Source: Azolla caroliniana
Lineage: Eukaryota; Polypodiophyta
DNA: 64,000 nucleotides
Assembly (NCBI GenBank): GCA_043228905.1
Contig: JBHGNT010000013.1
Coordinates: forward strand, 1,550,001-1,614,000
Direction: 5' to 3'
A program made the position numbers and the translations under genes. This document shows, piece after piece, positions 11,110 through 21,286 of the stretch (position 1 is the stretch's first letter; each line of letters begins with the position of its first letter). Under the pieces are notes generated by a model. That model worked only from the letters and a program-made list of their open reading frames with translations. It was not told the origin of the DNA and ran no database searches.

Positions 11110-11979
11110 CTATTTGCCTACATTTCCATCTTTAGGCACATCCTTAACCTTGTTTTTCAATCTTTCTTCATATGCTTTACGACGAGCATTTTGTTGTGAG
11201 ATAGTACGATCTTCACTCACAAAGCATTGTGTACCTTTGAGGTATACCCAACTATTTTCGAGTATGATCCGCCGCTTTGTATCATCTGTCATTGTGCATA
11301 CAATAGGCCTTTCTCCGGAGCGAGTAACACCATGTTTCCCAACTCGGTGTGCCCCATATACATTCACATCTGACATCCCATAATGCATGCTAAAAAATTC
11401 ACCAATGGCCTTTCCAAGGGATGCGGGTGTTTCCATACTCTCTTCTTTAATCCCACGGACGACAATGTTCTTTGATCGTCGTTCGCGTTCTTTCAATTCT
11501 CGGACATCTATGCTTTCTATATTCTTCTCTTGATGCATCACATGCATATTAGATGAGTTTGATAACACATCCCCACCACATACATCGGCCCATGACTTCG
11601 TTGTACATACATTTTTCATCTCACTTACATCCCGCCTCATTGTATCCAATTTTTCTTCTTTTAATGCTTCCTTTAACTCAATCTTGTTAAGGCGCTCATT
11701 TGTTTCAAATGAAGCTCTTTTACATTCTTGAATCTCTTCTTGAAGTTTTGCAACCACTTGTTTAAGACTTTCATTCTCAATGACAACACTTTGGAGCTTA
11801 GTATTCTCTTTCATTAACATCCTAATCTCTTCACCTTGCTTGTTTATGGTTTCTTGAAGAGAAATCAAGTGACTCATAAGCATTTTGTCCATTGCATTAG
11901 AATCGAGATTTGTTGGTGATCTCGGCTCATTATCAATCATACCCCCAAACTTTGCGGCGGTTTTACGAGTATTTGCCAT
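11110..11979 (-). CDS. LINE ORF1 protein: coiled coil plus RRM-like domain
   Basis: This is an intact 289-aa ORF beginning MANTRKTAAKFGG. Residues ~30-120 form a heptad-rich coiled coil (ISLQETINKQGEEIRMLM, LKQVVAKLQEEIQECK). Residues ~165-285 contain RRSKNIVVRGI and a basic segment ending near QQNARRKAYEERLKNK, which resembles the RNA-binding half of ORF1 proteins of coiled-coil/RRM LINEs. The family role is to bind LINE RNA and form the RNP. ORF2 follows after six bases, as in a bicistronic LINE transcript. The exact RRM assignment is inferred from pattern, not from a search. Confidence 0.75.
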   Translation of the reverse strand: MANTRKTAAKFGGMIDNEPRSPTNLDSNAMDKMLMSHLISLQETINKQGEEIRMLMKENTKLQSVVIENESLKQVVAKLQEEIQECKRASFETNERLNKIELKEALKEEKLDTMRRDVSEMKNVCTTKSWADVCGGDVLSNSSNMHVMHQEKNIESIDVRELKERERRSKNIVVRGIKEESMETPASLGKAIGEFFSMHYGMSDVNVYGAHRVGKHGVTRSGERPIVCTMTDDTKRRIILENSWVYLKGTQCFVSEDRTISQQNARRKAYEERLKNKVKDVPKDGNVGK

Positions 11980-12245
11980 TGTAGGGACAAACCGTACGGG
12001 AAAAGAGAGACAAAGAGGGAAGGAGAGAGAATGTACCTTTCACTCGATTTAGGGCTTCAAAATCTACCTTCCGTTTGAGGAACCGTGGGGCAAAGATGGC
12101 TGCGGATGAAAATGCTCATAACTTCTCGCCACGGTAACGGAATTCAGTAAATGAACATTCTTTAGAAAGCTCTCTCAAAGAGCTTTCCAACGAGCTATAG
12201 AACGTAGAAAACGATGGACGGAGTGAACTTACAGAGAGCTTTGAA

Positions 12246-12279
<34 letters not shown>

Positions 12280-12293
12280 GGGGGGGGGGGGGG
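11980..12293 (-). promoter_or_regulatory. LINE 5' UTR / internal promoter region with (GA)n and 25-base G run
   Basis: This is non-coding sequence upstream of ORF1. On the plus strand it ends in (GA)n (12248-12268) followed by an uninterrupted run of 25 G (12269-12293), so the LINE's 5' end is poly(C) then (TC)n. The proposed target duplication begins at the next base (12294). No other element is visible. Confidence 0.6.
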
Positions 12294-12308
12294 TAGACAA
12301 AAGAGCGA

Positions 12309-12562
12309 GAACTAAATTATGCTTCCGTAATTGGTGGTATGCATGTAAGCTAGGAAACATCTAGAGAATCCATGGAAACTTCTAGAGAGTGCATGTCTAT
12401 GCATTCTCTAGAAGTCTCTTGAAAGTTCTAGTGATTAACTTACAATGTAATAAGTTGAAACTTATAATAATGCATTGCTGGAATGTAGCTCAATTGGTAA
12501 GGGTGCCCAATAAGACCAAGAGGTCATGGGTTCAACCCTTACATTCCATCGTGTCTATGACA
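12309..12562 (-). repeat. Main piece of element B 3' LTR
   Basis: The segment from TGCTTCCG (12320) to TCTATGACA (12562) matches 16336-16642 with some substitutions and a deletion of roughly 60 bp near the TGCTTCCG end. A polypurine tract lies directly beside it at 12563. It contains the tRNA-like module described below. Confidence 0.8.
12479..12548 (+). repeat. tRNA-like module inside element B 3' LTR
   Basis: This 70-nt block starts TGGAATG and ends CATTCCA, a perfect 7-bp acceptor-like stem. It contains an A box (TAGCTCAATTGG, 12486-12497) and a B box (GGTTCAACCC, 12529-12538). The D stem is poor and no normal anticodon arm can be drawn, so it is a tRNA-derived relic, on the strand opposite to the element. 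Confidence 0.6.
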
Positions 12563-12576
12563 TTATCCTCCCTTTA
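12563..12576 (-). promoter_or_regulatory. Polypurine tract of element B
   Basis: The minus strand reads AAAGGGAGGATAA immediately before the LTR start TGTCATAG, the position expected for the plus-strand primer. Confidence 0.7.
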
Positions 12577-14541
12577 AGGCCGTCTCCTGGGACTCGCGGC
12601 TGGCTTATGTGGGTATCGTTAATGAAAATCGTGAATGGCCTCCGGAGCATTTTGTAAATGTGCAACTGGTTCCCATGTGGCATCCGAAATGGGGTACCCT
12701 TTCCATAAGACCAAATATTGGAGCTATCGACGACGATATCGAGAGTAAAGTATTTGGTCAACCTCATATTCTTCGCCTGTCGACAATTCCACAAGTGGCG
12801 GTGGAGGAGGGTGTCGTCCTGGAATTCGAGAAGGATGGTAGACTTCGAGGAGGGAAACGTGAAAACCATTGTGAATCCTAAATGTTGGACGAAGTGCTAA
12901 CCAGAAGGCGACTAGGTTGATTTGCTCGATGATACGAAAGGGGCCTAGTCTTTTGAGGTCCAATTTTGCACAAGGACGTGTGGTGGTGATGTGACGACGT
13001 AACAGCCAAACCATGTCCCTGGTTGCAAATGTCGGTGCAGCTAAGCGATGTCGGTCCGCTTGATCTTTATAGTGGTCACCAGCAACACGAAGCTCCAAGG
13101 AGAGGTCACGATGGACATCGTGTAAAGCGCGGGCACGCATCTCTACCGAAGTTGCAGGTATGGAAATGTTGAAACGAGGGTGAAATCCATAGTTTGCAAA
13201 GAAGGGGGAAACCTTAGTTGAAGCATGGATACTATTATTGTAAGCAAATTCCACCATTGCAAGGAAGTCCACCCAATCCTCTTGTTGGTATCTCACGGTA
13301 CACCGAAGGTATTGTTCAAGGATTTGGTTGACTCGCTCCGTTTGTCCATCAGTTTGAGGATGGTATGTTGAGGACAAGTTGACAGAAGTCCCGAATGTTT
13401 GTAGAAGTCGTCGCCAAAAGTGGGAAACGAACTGAGAACCTCAATCAGAGGTGATATCCTCGGGTAAGCCATGTAATCAAACAACATTTTTAAGAAAAAG
13501 ATCAGGAGTCTCTTCCCCGGAAATGGTTTTGGAACATGGAACAAAGTGAGCCATCTTCGAAAACCGATCGACAATGACTAGCATCAAGTCATGTACACCA
13601 ACTAGAGGGAGGTCAGTGATAAAGTCAATGGATAGAGAGACCCATGGTCGACGTGGAATGGGGAGCGGGTGGAGAAGGCCATATGGTTGATGGTGAGGCA
13701 TTTTGGACCGAGCACATACATCACATGTCTTGATAAATTCCTTGACAAATTTCCAAGGTTGGGGCCACCAAAACCGTCGAGACAACAATTTCAGGGTTTT
13801 CGTAATCCCAAAGTGACCGGCAAGAGGATCATCATGACAATTCTATAGAACCCGTGTACGACATGATCCTTCGGGAACGTACAAGAGATGATTATGATAT
13901 AGTAACCCATCCCGATTTGTAAATTGGTTGAGATATGAGCTTTTCATGTCCGGAGATGGTTCATTAATGCGACCCATGATTTCTTTCGCAAATGGGTCTG
14001 ACATGGTTGTCGTGGCGATCTCATTGAGCAAAGAATCATCATGTAACATGTAGGTGGCGAACATCTGAAGTTGATTGGGCCACAACAAACAATGGGATTG
14101 TTGTGAATATGCATCATCTCCTAGGCGCAATGTAAAATCAGGTCGCCGAGAGAGGGCATTAGCTTTCCCATGTTGAACTCCAGGTTGAAACAAGATCTCA
14201 AAGTCGTAAAAGGCGAGAAAAGATGACCATCGGGCTTGCCTCTAATTCAATGTACGATTGGTGGTGAAGTAAATTAGATTTTTGTGGTCGGTCAACACAT
14301 GGATGCGATGTTGAGCCCCAACCAAATAGGGTCGCCATTCGGTGAAGGCAGATATGATTGTTGCCAACTCCTTGTCGTAGACTGGATAATTGATTTCCGG
14401 GGCGGTAAACTTTCGAGAGTAGAAGGCAACAGGACGTAGTGTGCCCTCGTCGTCTGGTTGGGATAAGACAACTCCAATGGCAAAGACGAAGGCATCGGTT
14501 TCGACTTGGAAGGGCCATGTGGGGTCGGGGTGAACCAACAT
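12577..14541 (-). pseudogene. Element B RNase H, integrase and chromodomain
   Basis: From right to left: RNase H (VETDAFVFAIG ... YDKELATIISAF ... VLTDHKNL), the spacer with PGVQHGKANALSRRPD, an integrase zinc finger (HFGITKTLK ... CDVCARSK), integrase core (IDFITDLP, EDITSD, HPQTDGQTERVNQ), a GPF segment (LGPFRIIEQIN) and a chromodomain (YEVDQILYSRYRRR, then a stop, then [11 protein letters not shown]). Stops occur after RNase H (14241), in the spacer, before the integrase finger, twice in the integrase core and in the chromodomain. The chromodomain places B among the chromoviruses, whose chromodomains guide integration to heterochromatin. It is inactive. Confidence 0.88.
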
Positions 14542-14599
14542 TGGGGTTGTGAGAAAAGTTGCCTTAAGGGCATCAAAAGCACGTTGCGCCGCAGAGGTC

Positions 14600-16015
14600 C
14601 AAAGAAATGGAGTATCTTTTCTTGTAAGGATTATTAGAGGTTGTACTAAAGAAGAAAAACCATTGATAAATCATCGATAGAAATTTGCAAAACCAAGACA
14701 TCATTGTACCTCTTTCAACCGAGTAGGGACAGGCCAATCGGTATTGCCACTACCTTGCGTGCATCCATTGTGATCCCGGAGGGTGAAATCACGTAGCCGA
14801 GGAATTCGACAAAGGGCCGATCGAATTCACATTTCTCACTTTTGGCATAAAGTCCATGTTCTCGAAGTTTGGATAGGACCAATCGGACGTGTCGGGTGTG
14901 CTCCCCTATGTTGGAAGAAAAACTAAAATGTTGTCAAGGTAGACCACCACGAAGTGATCAGGATACTCCCGCAATAAATTGTTCATCATGTGTTGAAAGA
15001 CCGCAGGGGCATTGGTGAGACCAAAAGGCATCACCTTGTACTCAAAATGTCCATAGCGTGTTCGGAAGGCCGTTTTCCACTCGTCTCCTGGCTTGACACG
15101 CACCAGATTGTAGACTCCCTGAAGGTCAATTTTGGAGAAGATACGCCCGGTTCAAAGTCGGTCAAGAAGTGTTGGAATTAAATGCAAGGGGTAACGATTA
15201 CATACCGGAATTTTGTTGAGACCCCAATAATCCACACATAGGCATAATGAGCCATCATTCTTCTTGACAAATAAGATTGGGGCTCCAGCTGGTGATTTGG
15301 AGGGTTGAATGAAGCCCTTGGCGAGGTTTTCATCCAGATATGTGCAAAGGGCCTCAAGTTTGGGTTCAGATAGCCCTTAGATGAGCCCAAATGGTGGGTG
15401 TGCGCCATCTTGGAGTTCGATTGGGCAATCATAGGGGCAATGTGCCGACAACCGATCTGCATTTCGCTTTTCAAACACATCCAAAAAATCGTTATATCTT
15501 GCGGGCAAATTGGTGATGGGAGTAGGGACGTCCTGTGACACAACGGGCACGGAAGTGACCACGCTAGAATCGGCCACAATGGAATCGGCAACGTCGGAGA
15601 CTGAGTTGAAATCAGAAGAATGTGCACCCAAGCTGAAAGTAGCCCCCACACAAGTAAAAATGTTTGTGGAAAGGGCCCGCGCTGGTGTTTGTGGAAAAGT
15701 GATGGAGCAGCTACACCAATCCACCATTGTATTGTGTGTTTCCAACCAGGAGAACCCTAAAACAATCGGATGACGAGGGGTTGCAATGAGGTAGAATGTT
15801 AATACCTCCTCCTGGTGGAACCTAACTTGAAATACCAATGGGACAGTGGCTTCAGTAATCGCCCCTGAAGAGAGATCCTGTCCGTCGATAACTTCAACGG
15901 ATATGGGTTGTGTTGTGCAGACGGTTGGGATTTTATGTGCTCAGATGAACGCAATATCGATGAAACAAGTAGATGCACCAGAATCGAGCAAGGCATGGGA
16001 TTTTATTGAAATAGA
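14600..16015 (-). pseudogene. Element B protease and reverse transcriptase, decayed
   Basis: The aspartic protease motif (LLDSGASTCFID) lies near 15,990 and is followed by LGFSWLETHN. RT follows: CPYDCPIELQDGAHPP, then [38 protein letters not shown], and VVYLDNIL where YLDDIL is normal, so the second catalytic Asp is Asn. Several stops and frameshifts break the frame (near 15,377, 15,100 and 14,905). Gag is missing upstream. Confidence 0.8.
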
Positions 16016-16335
16016 CCCAAAACAAAGACTTACTTGCAAAGTAAAACCTCATGCTGGCGTGACTGAATTGTAGGAGCACGAAGAACTAGGGTGACGGAAA
16101 GTGTCCAGCGGTATGGCTCCTACTGCAGACGGACTTGCTCGTTTTCCTATTGTCCAGAAACCTCCGCAAGACATGCACGGTCATTTTCTTGTTGTCGAGA
16201 AACCTCTGCAAGACGTGCACGGTGGGATTGATGATGAGGGCTTCGCATCGGGCACTGGTGGATGACATGATCAGGGGTACCACAATAGAGTCAAAGGCCA
16301 TTGTCACGTCGATGTTGCCGTTGAGCATCTGTTAA
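16016..16335 (-). other. Remains between element B 5' LTR and protease; gag deleted
   Basis: Only about 320 bp lie between the LTR piece and the protease, far too little for gag. No primer-binding site is visible next to 16336. A short imperfect tandem repeat (the 'agaaacctc(c/t)gcaagac(a/g)tgcacgg' pair, about 16151-16222) is present. An internal deletion removed the LTR end, primer site and gag. Confidence 0.6.
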
Positions 16336-16642
16336 TGCTTCCGTAACTGGTGTTGCTCACCTTGACTGTAATCAAGGTGCACCGAAGTATTTATACAAAA
16401 ATGTGGTGGTATGCATTTAAGCTAGGAAACATCTAGAGAATGCATGGAAACTTCTAGAGAGTGCATGTCTATGCATTCTCTAGAAGTTTCTTGAAAGTTC
16501 TAGTGATTAACTTACAATATAATAAGTTGAAACTTATACGATATAATAATGCATAGATGGAATGTAGCTCAATTAGTAAGGTTTCTCAATAAGACCAAGA
16601 GGTCATGGGTTCAACCCCCTGCATTCCATCGTGTCTATGACA
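16336..16642 (-). repeat. 5' LTR of element B, truncated
   Basis: The segment matches 12320-12562 from TGCTTCCG to CTATGACA, but holds an extra ~60 bp (near 16,352-16,410). It ends against element A's RNase H frame. The end towards the gag is lost with the internal deletion. Confidence 0.8.
16558..16628 (+). repeat. tRNA-like module inside element B 5' LTR
   Basis: This is the second copy of the module at 12479-12548: TGGAATG/CATTCCA ends, an A-box-like TAGCTCAATTAG at 16565 and GGTTCAACCCC as B box. One A-box base differs from the other LTR. Confidence 0.6.
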
Positions 16643-17684
16643 GGTAACTTCTTTAATCAGACTAAGAGCATCCGCAACAGTGTTCATAGAACCCTTGCGA
16701 TACCGTATGGAAAAATCAAAATCTTGCATAAGGTCGGCCCAACGGCCTTTACGACCAACAAGATCTGGCTAGTCACAGAAATAATTCAATGATTGATGGT
16801 CTGTTGTAACCACAAATTTATTTCCATAGAGATAGTGCCTCCATGTTTTAAGTGCATGTATTACCGCAAACAACTCTTTCTCTTGAACTAAATAACGAGA
16901 TTGAGCAGCATCAAGCTTCTTACTTTCAAAAGCAATAGGGTCACCGCCTTGATAAAGAATGGCACCAATAGCATAATCACTGGCATCGATTTCGATTGAG
17001 AAAGGCTTAGAAGGGCCCGGTAATAGAAGAGTGGGAGCCACACACACATGCTCTTTGAGTGTCTCAAATGATTTGTCAAGTTGTTCATTCCATGCAATTG
17101 GTTTGACAGACTTACGTGGATGACCTTTTAAAAGGTCAGTTAATGGCGTAGTCAATTTGGAATAGTTACGAATTGATTTTCATAAAAATCCAACAAACCT
17201 TAAGAATGATCGCAGTTCACGAATATTACGAGGAATGGGTCAAAGTTTAACCTTTTCAATATGAGAAGGTTCAATTTCAACACCATTTTCCGTAATTAAA
17301 TGACCTAGGTACACAATAGATTTTTGGAAAAAATCACATTTAGAAAGAGTTGTCACGCAACTTTTGCAAAACAAATCGAATATGTTGAACATGATCTTGC
17401 AAGGTACAGCTATATATCAAAATATCATCCAAGAAAACGACAACAAAATCACCGAGTTGATCTCGGAAAACGTCATTCATCACTTGTTGGAATGTGGCTG
17501 GAGCATTAGTCAACCCAAAAGGCATGACTAAAAACTCATAATGGCCATAGCGCGTACGAAAAGCGGTTTTAGGAATATCATCCTCGGCAATGCGAATCTA
17601 ATGATAACCTGTCCGTAAGTCAATTTTCGTAAAATATCGGGCCCCATGCAAATGATCAATCAAATCATCGACACGAGGTAACGG
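16643..17684 (-). pseudogene. Element A reverse transcriptase and RNase H
   Basis: From right to left: RT with [36 protein letters not shown] and [12 protein letters not shown] (intact FLDD), then the connection PLTDLLKG, then RNase H with IEIDASDYAIGAIL, VQEKELFAVIHAL and VVTTDHQSL. Stops lie in the RT and after RNase H (before PDLVGRKG). It ends NTVADALSLIKEVT at the boundary with element B and continues in frame in the integrase at 2844. The right end is cut by element C's LTR at 17685. Confidence 0.85.
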
Positions 17685-18309
17685 TGTTGTGGAGAAAACC
17701 AGCCATAGGAGGAAACGGGGAGAAAAGACGCAGGAACCGACCCTTACGCGTGGCCGCACTATTTATTAAGTTGTACATAACTAGGCCTGTTTCAACCGAT
17801 ATAAATATACTTGGTAGTACAAATTCATTAGGTAGGGAATCGAAGAGGATCTCGGTCCGCTAGGACAGGGAATAAAAGTGATGTAACAGTCTGTAACGGT
17901 TCTCTCTCCTTGTGCTATAAAAGGAGAGGAAAAGGGGCTGAGGGGGGATCACATTTTTGGGAGGACGAAGTGTTGTCGGACTGGGAACCGAGCTCTCTCC
18001 TCCGCCATCGTTGTTGCTTCTATAGGGATTTGGGGTTAAGTTGGCTACCTCTACTGCGTGAAAGCCCGTGTGCTTCTGGTAGTGGCTCCATTGCGAATTT
18101 CAGTGTGTGTGTTCGTCCGTGTTGAGTTTGTCGCCTTGCCGGTTGTAACATTGCGAGCTCTATAATCTATATTGTTATTGGATTCTATTCTTTCATTTTC
18201 TGTCTCTCTGTGTTTCTACGAGCCTCTCTCTCTCTCTCTCTCATGTTCCTCGATTCAGGGCCCCCACGGTCCTGCCTTATTTCCTATGCGTGAGCGTAAC
18301 AACACGACA
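17685..18309 (+). repeat. 5' LTR of element C (Ty3/gypsy)
   Basis: The LTR starts TGTTGTGGAG inside element A's RT and ends CACGACA six bases before the primer site, giving 625 bp with TGTTGTG/CACGACA ends. It contains TATAAAA at 17916-17922 and a CT tract at about 18226-18242. No 3' partner exists in the window because C is cut off at ~27655. Confidence 0.8.
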
Positions 18310-18315
18310 TTAATT

Positions 18316-18333
18316 TGGTGAACCCAACGTGAA
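18316..18333 (+). promoter_or_regulatory. Primer-binding site of element C
   Basis: TGGTGAACCCAACGTGAA follows the LTR. Element E has the same sequence with one change (TGGTGAACCCGACGTGAA). It starts TGG as expected for pairing with a tRNA CCA end; the tRNA itself was not identified. Confidence 0.75.
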
Positions 18334-18383
18334 TTAAGGTGGCAGAGGAATAAAAAATTAGGGGATCAAAGCTCGCCGAAGCC

Positions 18384-19224
18384 ATGGTGGCAACAGTCGA
18401 TCGGATAGTAAGTGCTTGTGAGGGCACGGGCGCCCTCGACAGGGCCATCGAAGCAATCGTCAGCACAATAGGTCGGTTCGATGGGAACGATGCCACGAGT
18501 TATTTGGTGGCCTACCAAGCAGAGATGGTGATGAGGGTCAACCCAGAAGAAATGCGTATGGTTGGGTTCACTCGAGTAGCGACACAAGGCATCCACGTAG
18601 AGGTGCTCGTGGTGCAGACTGGATGCCGGACCTGGGGGGGATTTGAAGCGCGGCTCCTCAAGCGATACAGGTTTGATGACACGCTTCGGTTATCGAAGTG
18701 GGACTTTATGGATTTGGTAGAGACCTCAGCATAGACCGGCGTGGTCAAGGGACCATCTGGAGGAGTGGTTCTTGAGGAGGTGACACAAATGGTACGCGAC
18801 TTGCAAATCGCGCAGGCCCAAAGAGATGGTGGAGGGCAGGCCCAAAGAGACGATCCGGTTGAGGAGAAGACTGATTTCGTGGAAGCCGCGTGCCAGAACT
18901 ACGAGGTTCTAATAGAAGACAAGCATGCGAGAAAGGCCGGAGGTGCCGATCCCTCACAACAGTACGAGACCCGGTTCGGGCAGAAGCAAAACGATGCTGG
19001 CAACCCCGGCGCACCAGACAAAGTGAAGTGGGTCAGTTACCAGTTGAGCACGGAGATCGAGAGGTCGACAAACCTATGGAAGGTCATCGAAGAGTGGATC
19101 CTCGACAGCAAGGTGGAGCTATCATTGAGGGAGGTGCTCAGAATCGCCAAGAAGGAGTTCCATGATTCCATCGTAGACTTGGTGAAGATTAAACGGCTCG
19201 ACGAAGCTGGAACCGTAGAAGCCG
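18384..19224 (+). pseudogene. Element C gag
   Basis: ATG 18384 opens a frame related to element E gag (IGRFDGNDATSYLVAYQAEM beside E's NGQFNGKDVSRYLRDYKAEM). It stops at 18732, reopens at 18741 and ends in a region related to E's gag tail (ILDSKVELSLREVLRIAKKE), a DUF4100-like segment. The central part with the zinc knuckle seems to be deleted. It is non-functional. Confidence 0.75.
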
Positions 19225-19674
19225 GTGGAGGTGCGAACGGCGCGCCTGGAAGACATGGCCCTAGAAGACAAGTTGGCGAAAAGCCACTATACGAGGTCAC
19301 ATTGGGCCAGAGCCACTACGAAGACCCCTGTTCGGATCAGGGACGTCCAGGAGCCAATGGTGGCATTGATAGACCACGGCTCGGAGATCAACCTGATGTC
19401 CATGGACTTCTATAAGAAGGGGAAGTGGCCGATCAACACTAAGCACGGCTGGAAAATACGTGCTGCGACACGCGCTACGGAGGAGCTGCACGGAGCGTGC
19501 CCGAACGTGCGCATCAAGATTGGCGACGTCGAGATCGATCAACACTTTTTCGTGCAAGAGACATCCTCGCAACCAGTGATACTCGGCGAGCCATACATTA
19601 CGGCGGCACGTACGGAGACAAGGGTGCTGGATAACGGTTCGGCGTACGCGCGCGTAAAGAACCAAGATGGATGA
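19225..19674 (+). pseudogene. Element C aspartic protease
   Basis: The frame contains PVRIRDVQEPMVALIDHGS, followed by KWPINTKHGWKIR and QPVILGEPYITA. The catalytic triplet is DHG rather than DSG or DTG, exactly as in element E. It ends at TGA 19672, where the related E frame reads through (QNGGKSVQFLT). Confidence 0.8.
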
Positions 19675-19712
19675 CACTCCGTCCAATTCCTGACCGTGCG
19701 GCCGAACCATGA

Positions 19713-20866
19713 GTGGAACCGGGAAACCCTCGGCAGCGGAGAACAAGGGGACTTTTAGAGAGGGCTATCAAGGCGTGGGGCCGCGATAGTTCGGACAACC
19801 CAGAGGATCCCCACACCTATACCATAGGTCGGGAGTTTTGGTTCTCCGATAGCGGAGGTTGTACGATAGCCGGCATCATTGGCCAGGAGAAGAAGCGGGC
19901 AGAGGAACGACTCAAGATACGTGGAGTCCTCACCCCCGATGAGGAAATTAGCGGTGTTGTGGAGGCGGTCTCTTTTGACAACACCCTCGGGGAAATTGGG
20001 AAGGTGATCGAAGAAGGCCTCAATGAAGACCGGATGATCCCGGTTAACTCGGTGGAAATGTACGAAGTCATTACTGACTTCGGGGAAAGGGTCAAGTCGG
20101 ATCGGACGGCCTACGTGCATACGAGGTACAAGACTGTGGACCGGAAGGTGAGGCCAGTCATGACACCCTTGCTGGAGGGCAGCAGGTTACGGATGAAAGG
20201 GGTCGCATCGGACCCAAGTCTACGGAATCCGGCCGGCATAGGACACCGGTTCACCAACATAACGCTACGTGAGCTCAAGGTTGGTGGGGGTGGCTTTCTA
20301 CTACTGGTGGAGGAGGACCGATTTCGGAGGATGCTCGAAAGGCACGGGAAGGCCTTCACATTCTCACCGGGGGAGATCGGGTGCGTGGACCCAACGATTG
20401 TGGAACCAATGGTGATCTTCACGGTACCGCATGTACCGTGGAATCTCAAGCCGATTCCGATACCCAAAGCTCATATCCCGAAGTTGATGGAGTTGGTGAA
20501 CCAGAAGGTGGAGATGGGCATTCTCGAGCTGTCGAGTGCCCCGTATTCGACCCAGTGGTTTATTGTGCCAAAGAAGGACAACACGATGCGCTTCATTCAA
20601 GACTTGCAACCGATCAATAAAGTGACCATTCGAAATGCAGGTATCGGGCCGACCATTGACGAGTTTGCGGAGGCCTTCGCCGGAAGGTCGATCTATTTGG
20701 TCGGGGATCTATACTCGGGGTACGACCAGTTCCAACTAGTCGTGGAGAGCAAGGATATTACGACGATGCAAACCCCTCTCGGCCTAGTGCGGATGTGCAC
20801 CTTGCCTCAAGGAGGGACCACCTTGGTGGCGCACATGGTGAACGCTATGAACAAAGTGCTAAGAGA
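19713..20866 (+). pseudogene. Element C reverse transcriptase, 5' part
   Basis: The open frame runs from the pre-RT region (TIGREFWFSDSGG) through RT blocks MRFIQDLQPINKVTIRN, SIYLVGDLYSGYDQFQL and PLGLVRMCTLPQG to MNKVLRD. There copia-3 inserts at 20867. Read-through into the copia LTR gives the artificial C-terminus of the longer ORF. The catalytic loop lies beyond the insertion (26717 onwards). Confidence 0.85.
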
Positions 20867-21255
20867 TGTTGGGATTACGGTCCCTCCGGATGGGATGGTC
20901 AGATGTCCGGGAATCGGGAATGAAGACCCGAACGAGGAGTACCCAGTATCGGAGCCGGATGATGAAGACCCGGTTCCGGAGCCGGATGATGAAGACCCGG
21001 TTCCGGAGCCGGATGATGAAGACCCGGTTCCGGATCCGGATGATGAAGACCCCGGCTACGGAGCCGGATGATGGATGTACCCGGAGAGAGATCCGGATGC
21101 GGGGACATATTTGTGAATATGTTTGCCAAGGGCCATCTAGGCTATATTTGTAAATAGCCCGAAAGTCATATGTGTATAAATATGACTTAGGGCAAACAAT
21201 TTAGTGGTGGTTACTCATTTTTCTGGTTTTCCACTTAGAGGGAGCTAAGTGAGCA

Positions 21256-21286
<31 letters not shown>

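Larger units (their letters stand above)
2947..12293 (-). mobile_element. LINE (non-LTR retrotransposon), near full length, interrupted by copia-1
   Basis: The LINE runs from right to left: a 5' UTR (12293-11980), ORF1, ORF2, a short 3' UTR and a (TATC)n tail. The copia fragment at 4016-8328 splits ORF2. Once that fragment and one copy of the 383-bp duplication are ignored, the two ORF2 parts (8710-11103 and 3035-4015) are in the same frame and add up to 1124 codons plus stop. The flanking 15-bp repeats (2932-2946 and 12294-12308) are probable target-site duplications. Confidence 0.75.
2849..16642 (-). mobile_element. Element B: Ty3 chromovirus, minus strand, with LINE nested in its 3' LTR
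   Basis: On the minus strand the LTR starts TGTCATAGAC (16642 and 12562). The left end of the block (2849) ends the minus strand as CCATGACA, the inverse of TGTCAT. Element A resumes at both flanks with no missing codons. The flanking pentamers are imperfect (GTTAC at 2844-2848; GGTAAC at 16643-16648), as expected for an old, decayed target duplication. The LINE and copia-1 lie inside. Boundaries are inferred from this reconstruction, since part of the 3' LTR has no counterpart in the truncated 5' copy. Confidence 0.65.

Noticed and set aside
12479-12548. Functional tRNA gene
   Set aside because: A and B boxes are present, but no proper D stem or anticodon arm can be drawn. It lies inside an LTR, with a matching copy in the other LTR.
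20866-21153. Acidic or Arg-rich repeat ORFs over the copia-3 LTR (EPDDEDPV or MMKTRFRSR repeats), also at 25610-25952 and 26048-26321
   Set aside because: They are translations of the LTR's 24-bp minisatellite, whose length is a multiple of three. Start and end codons fall in LTR or flanking DNA.
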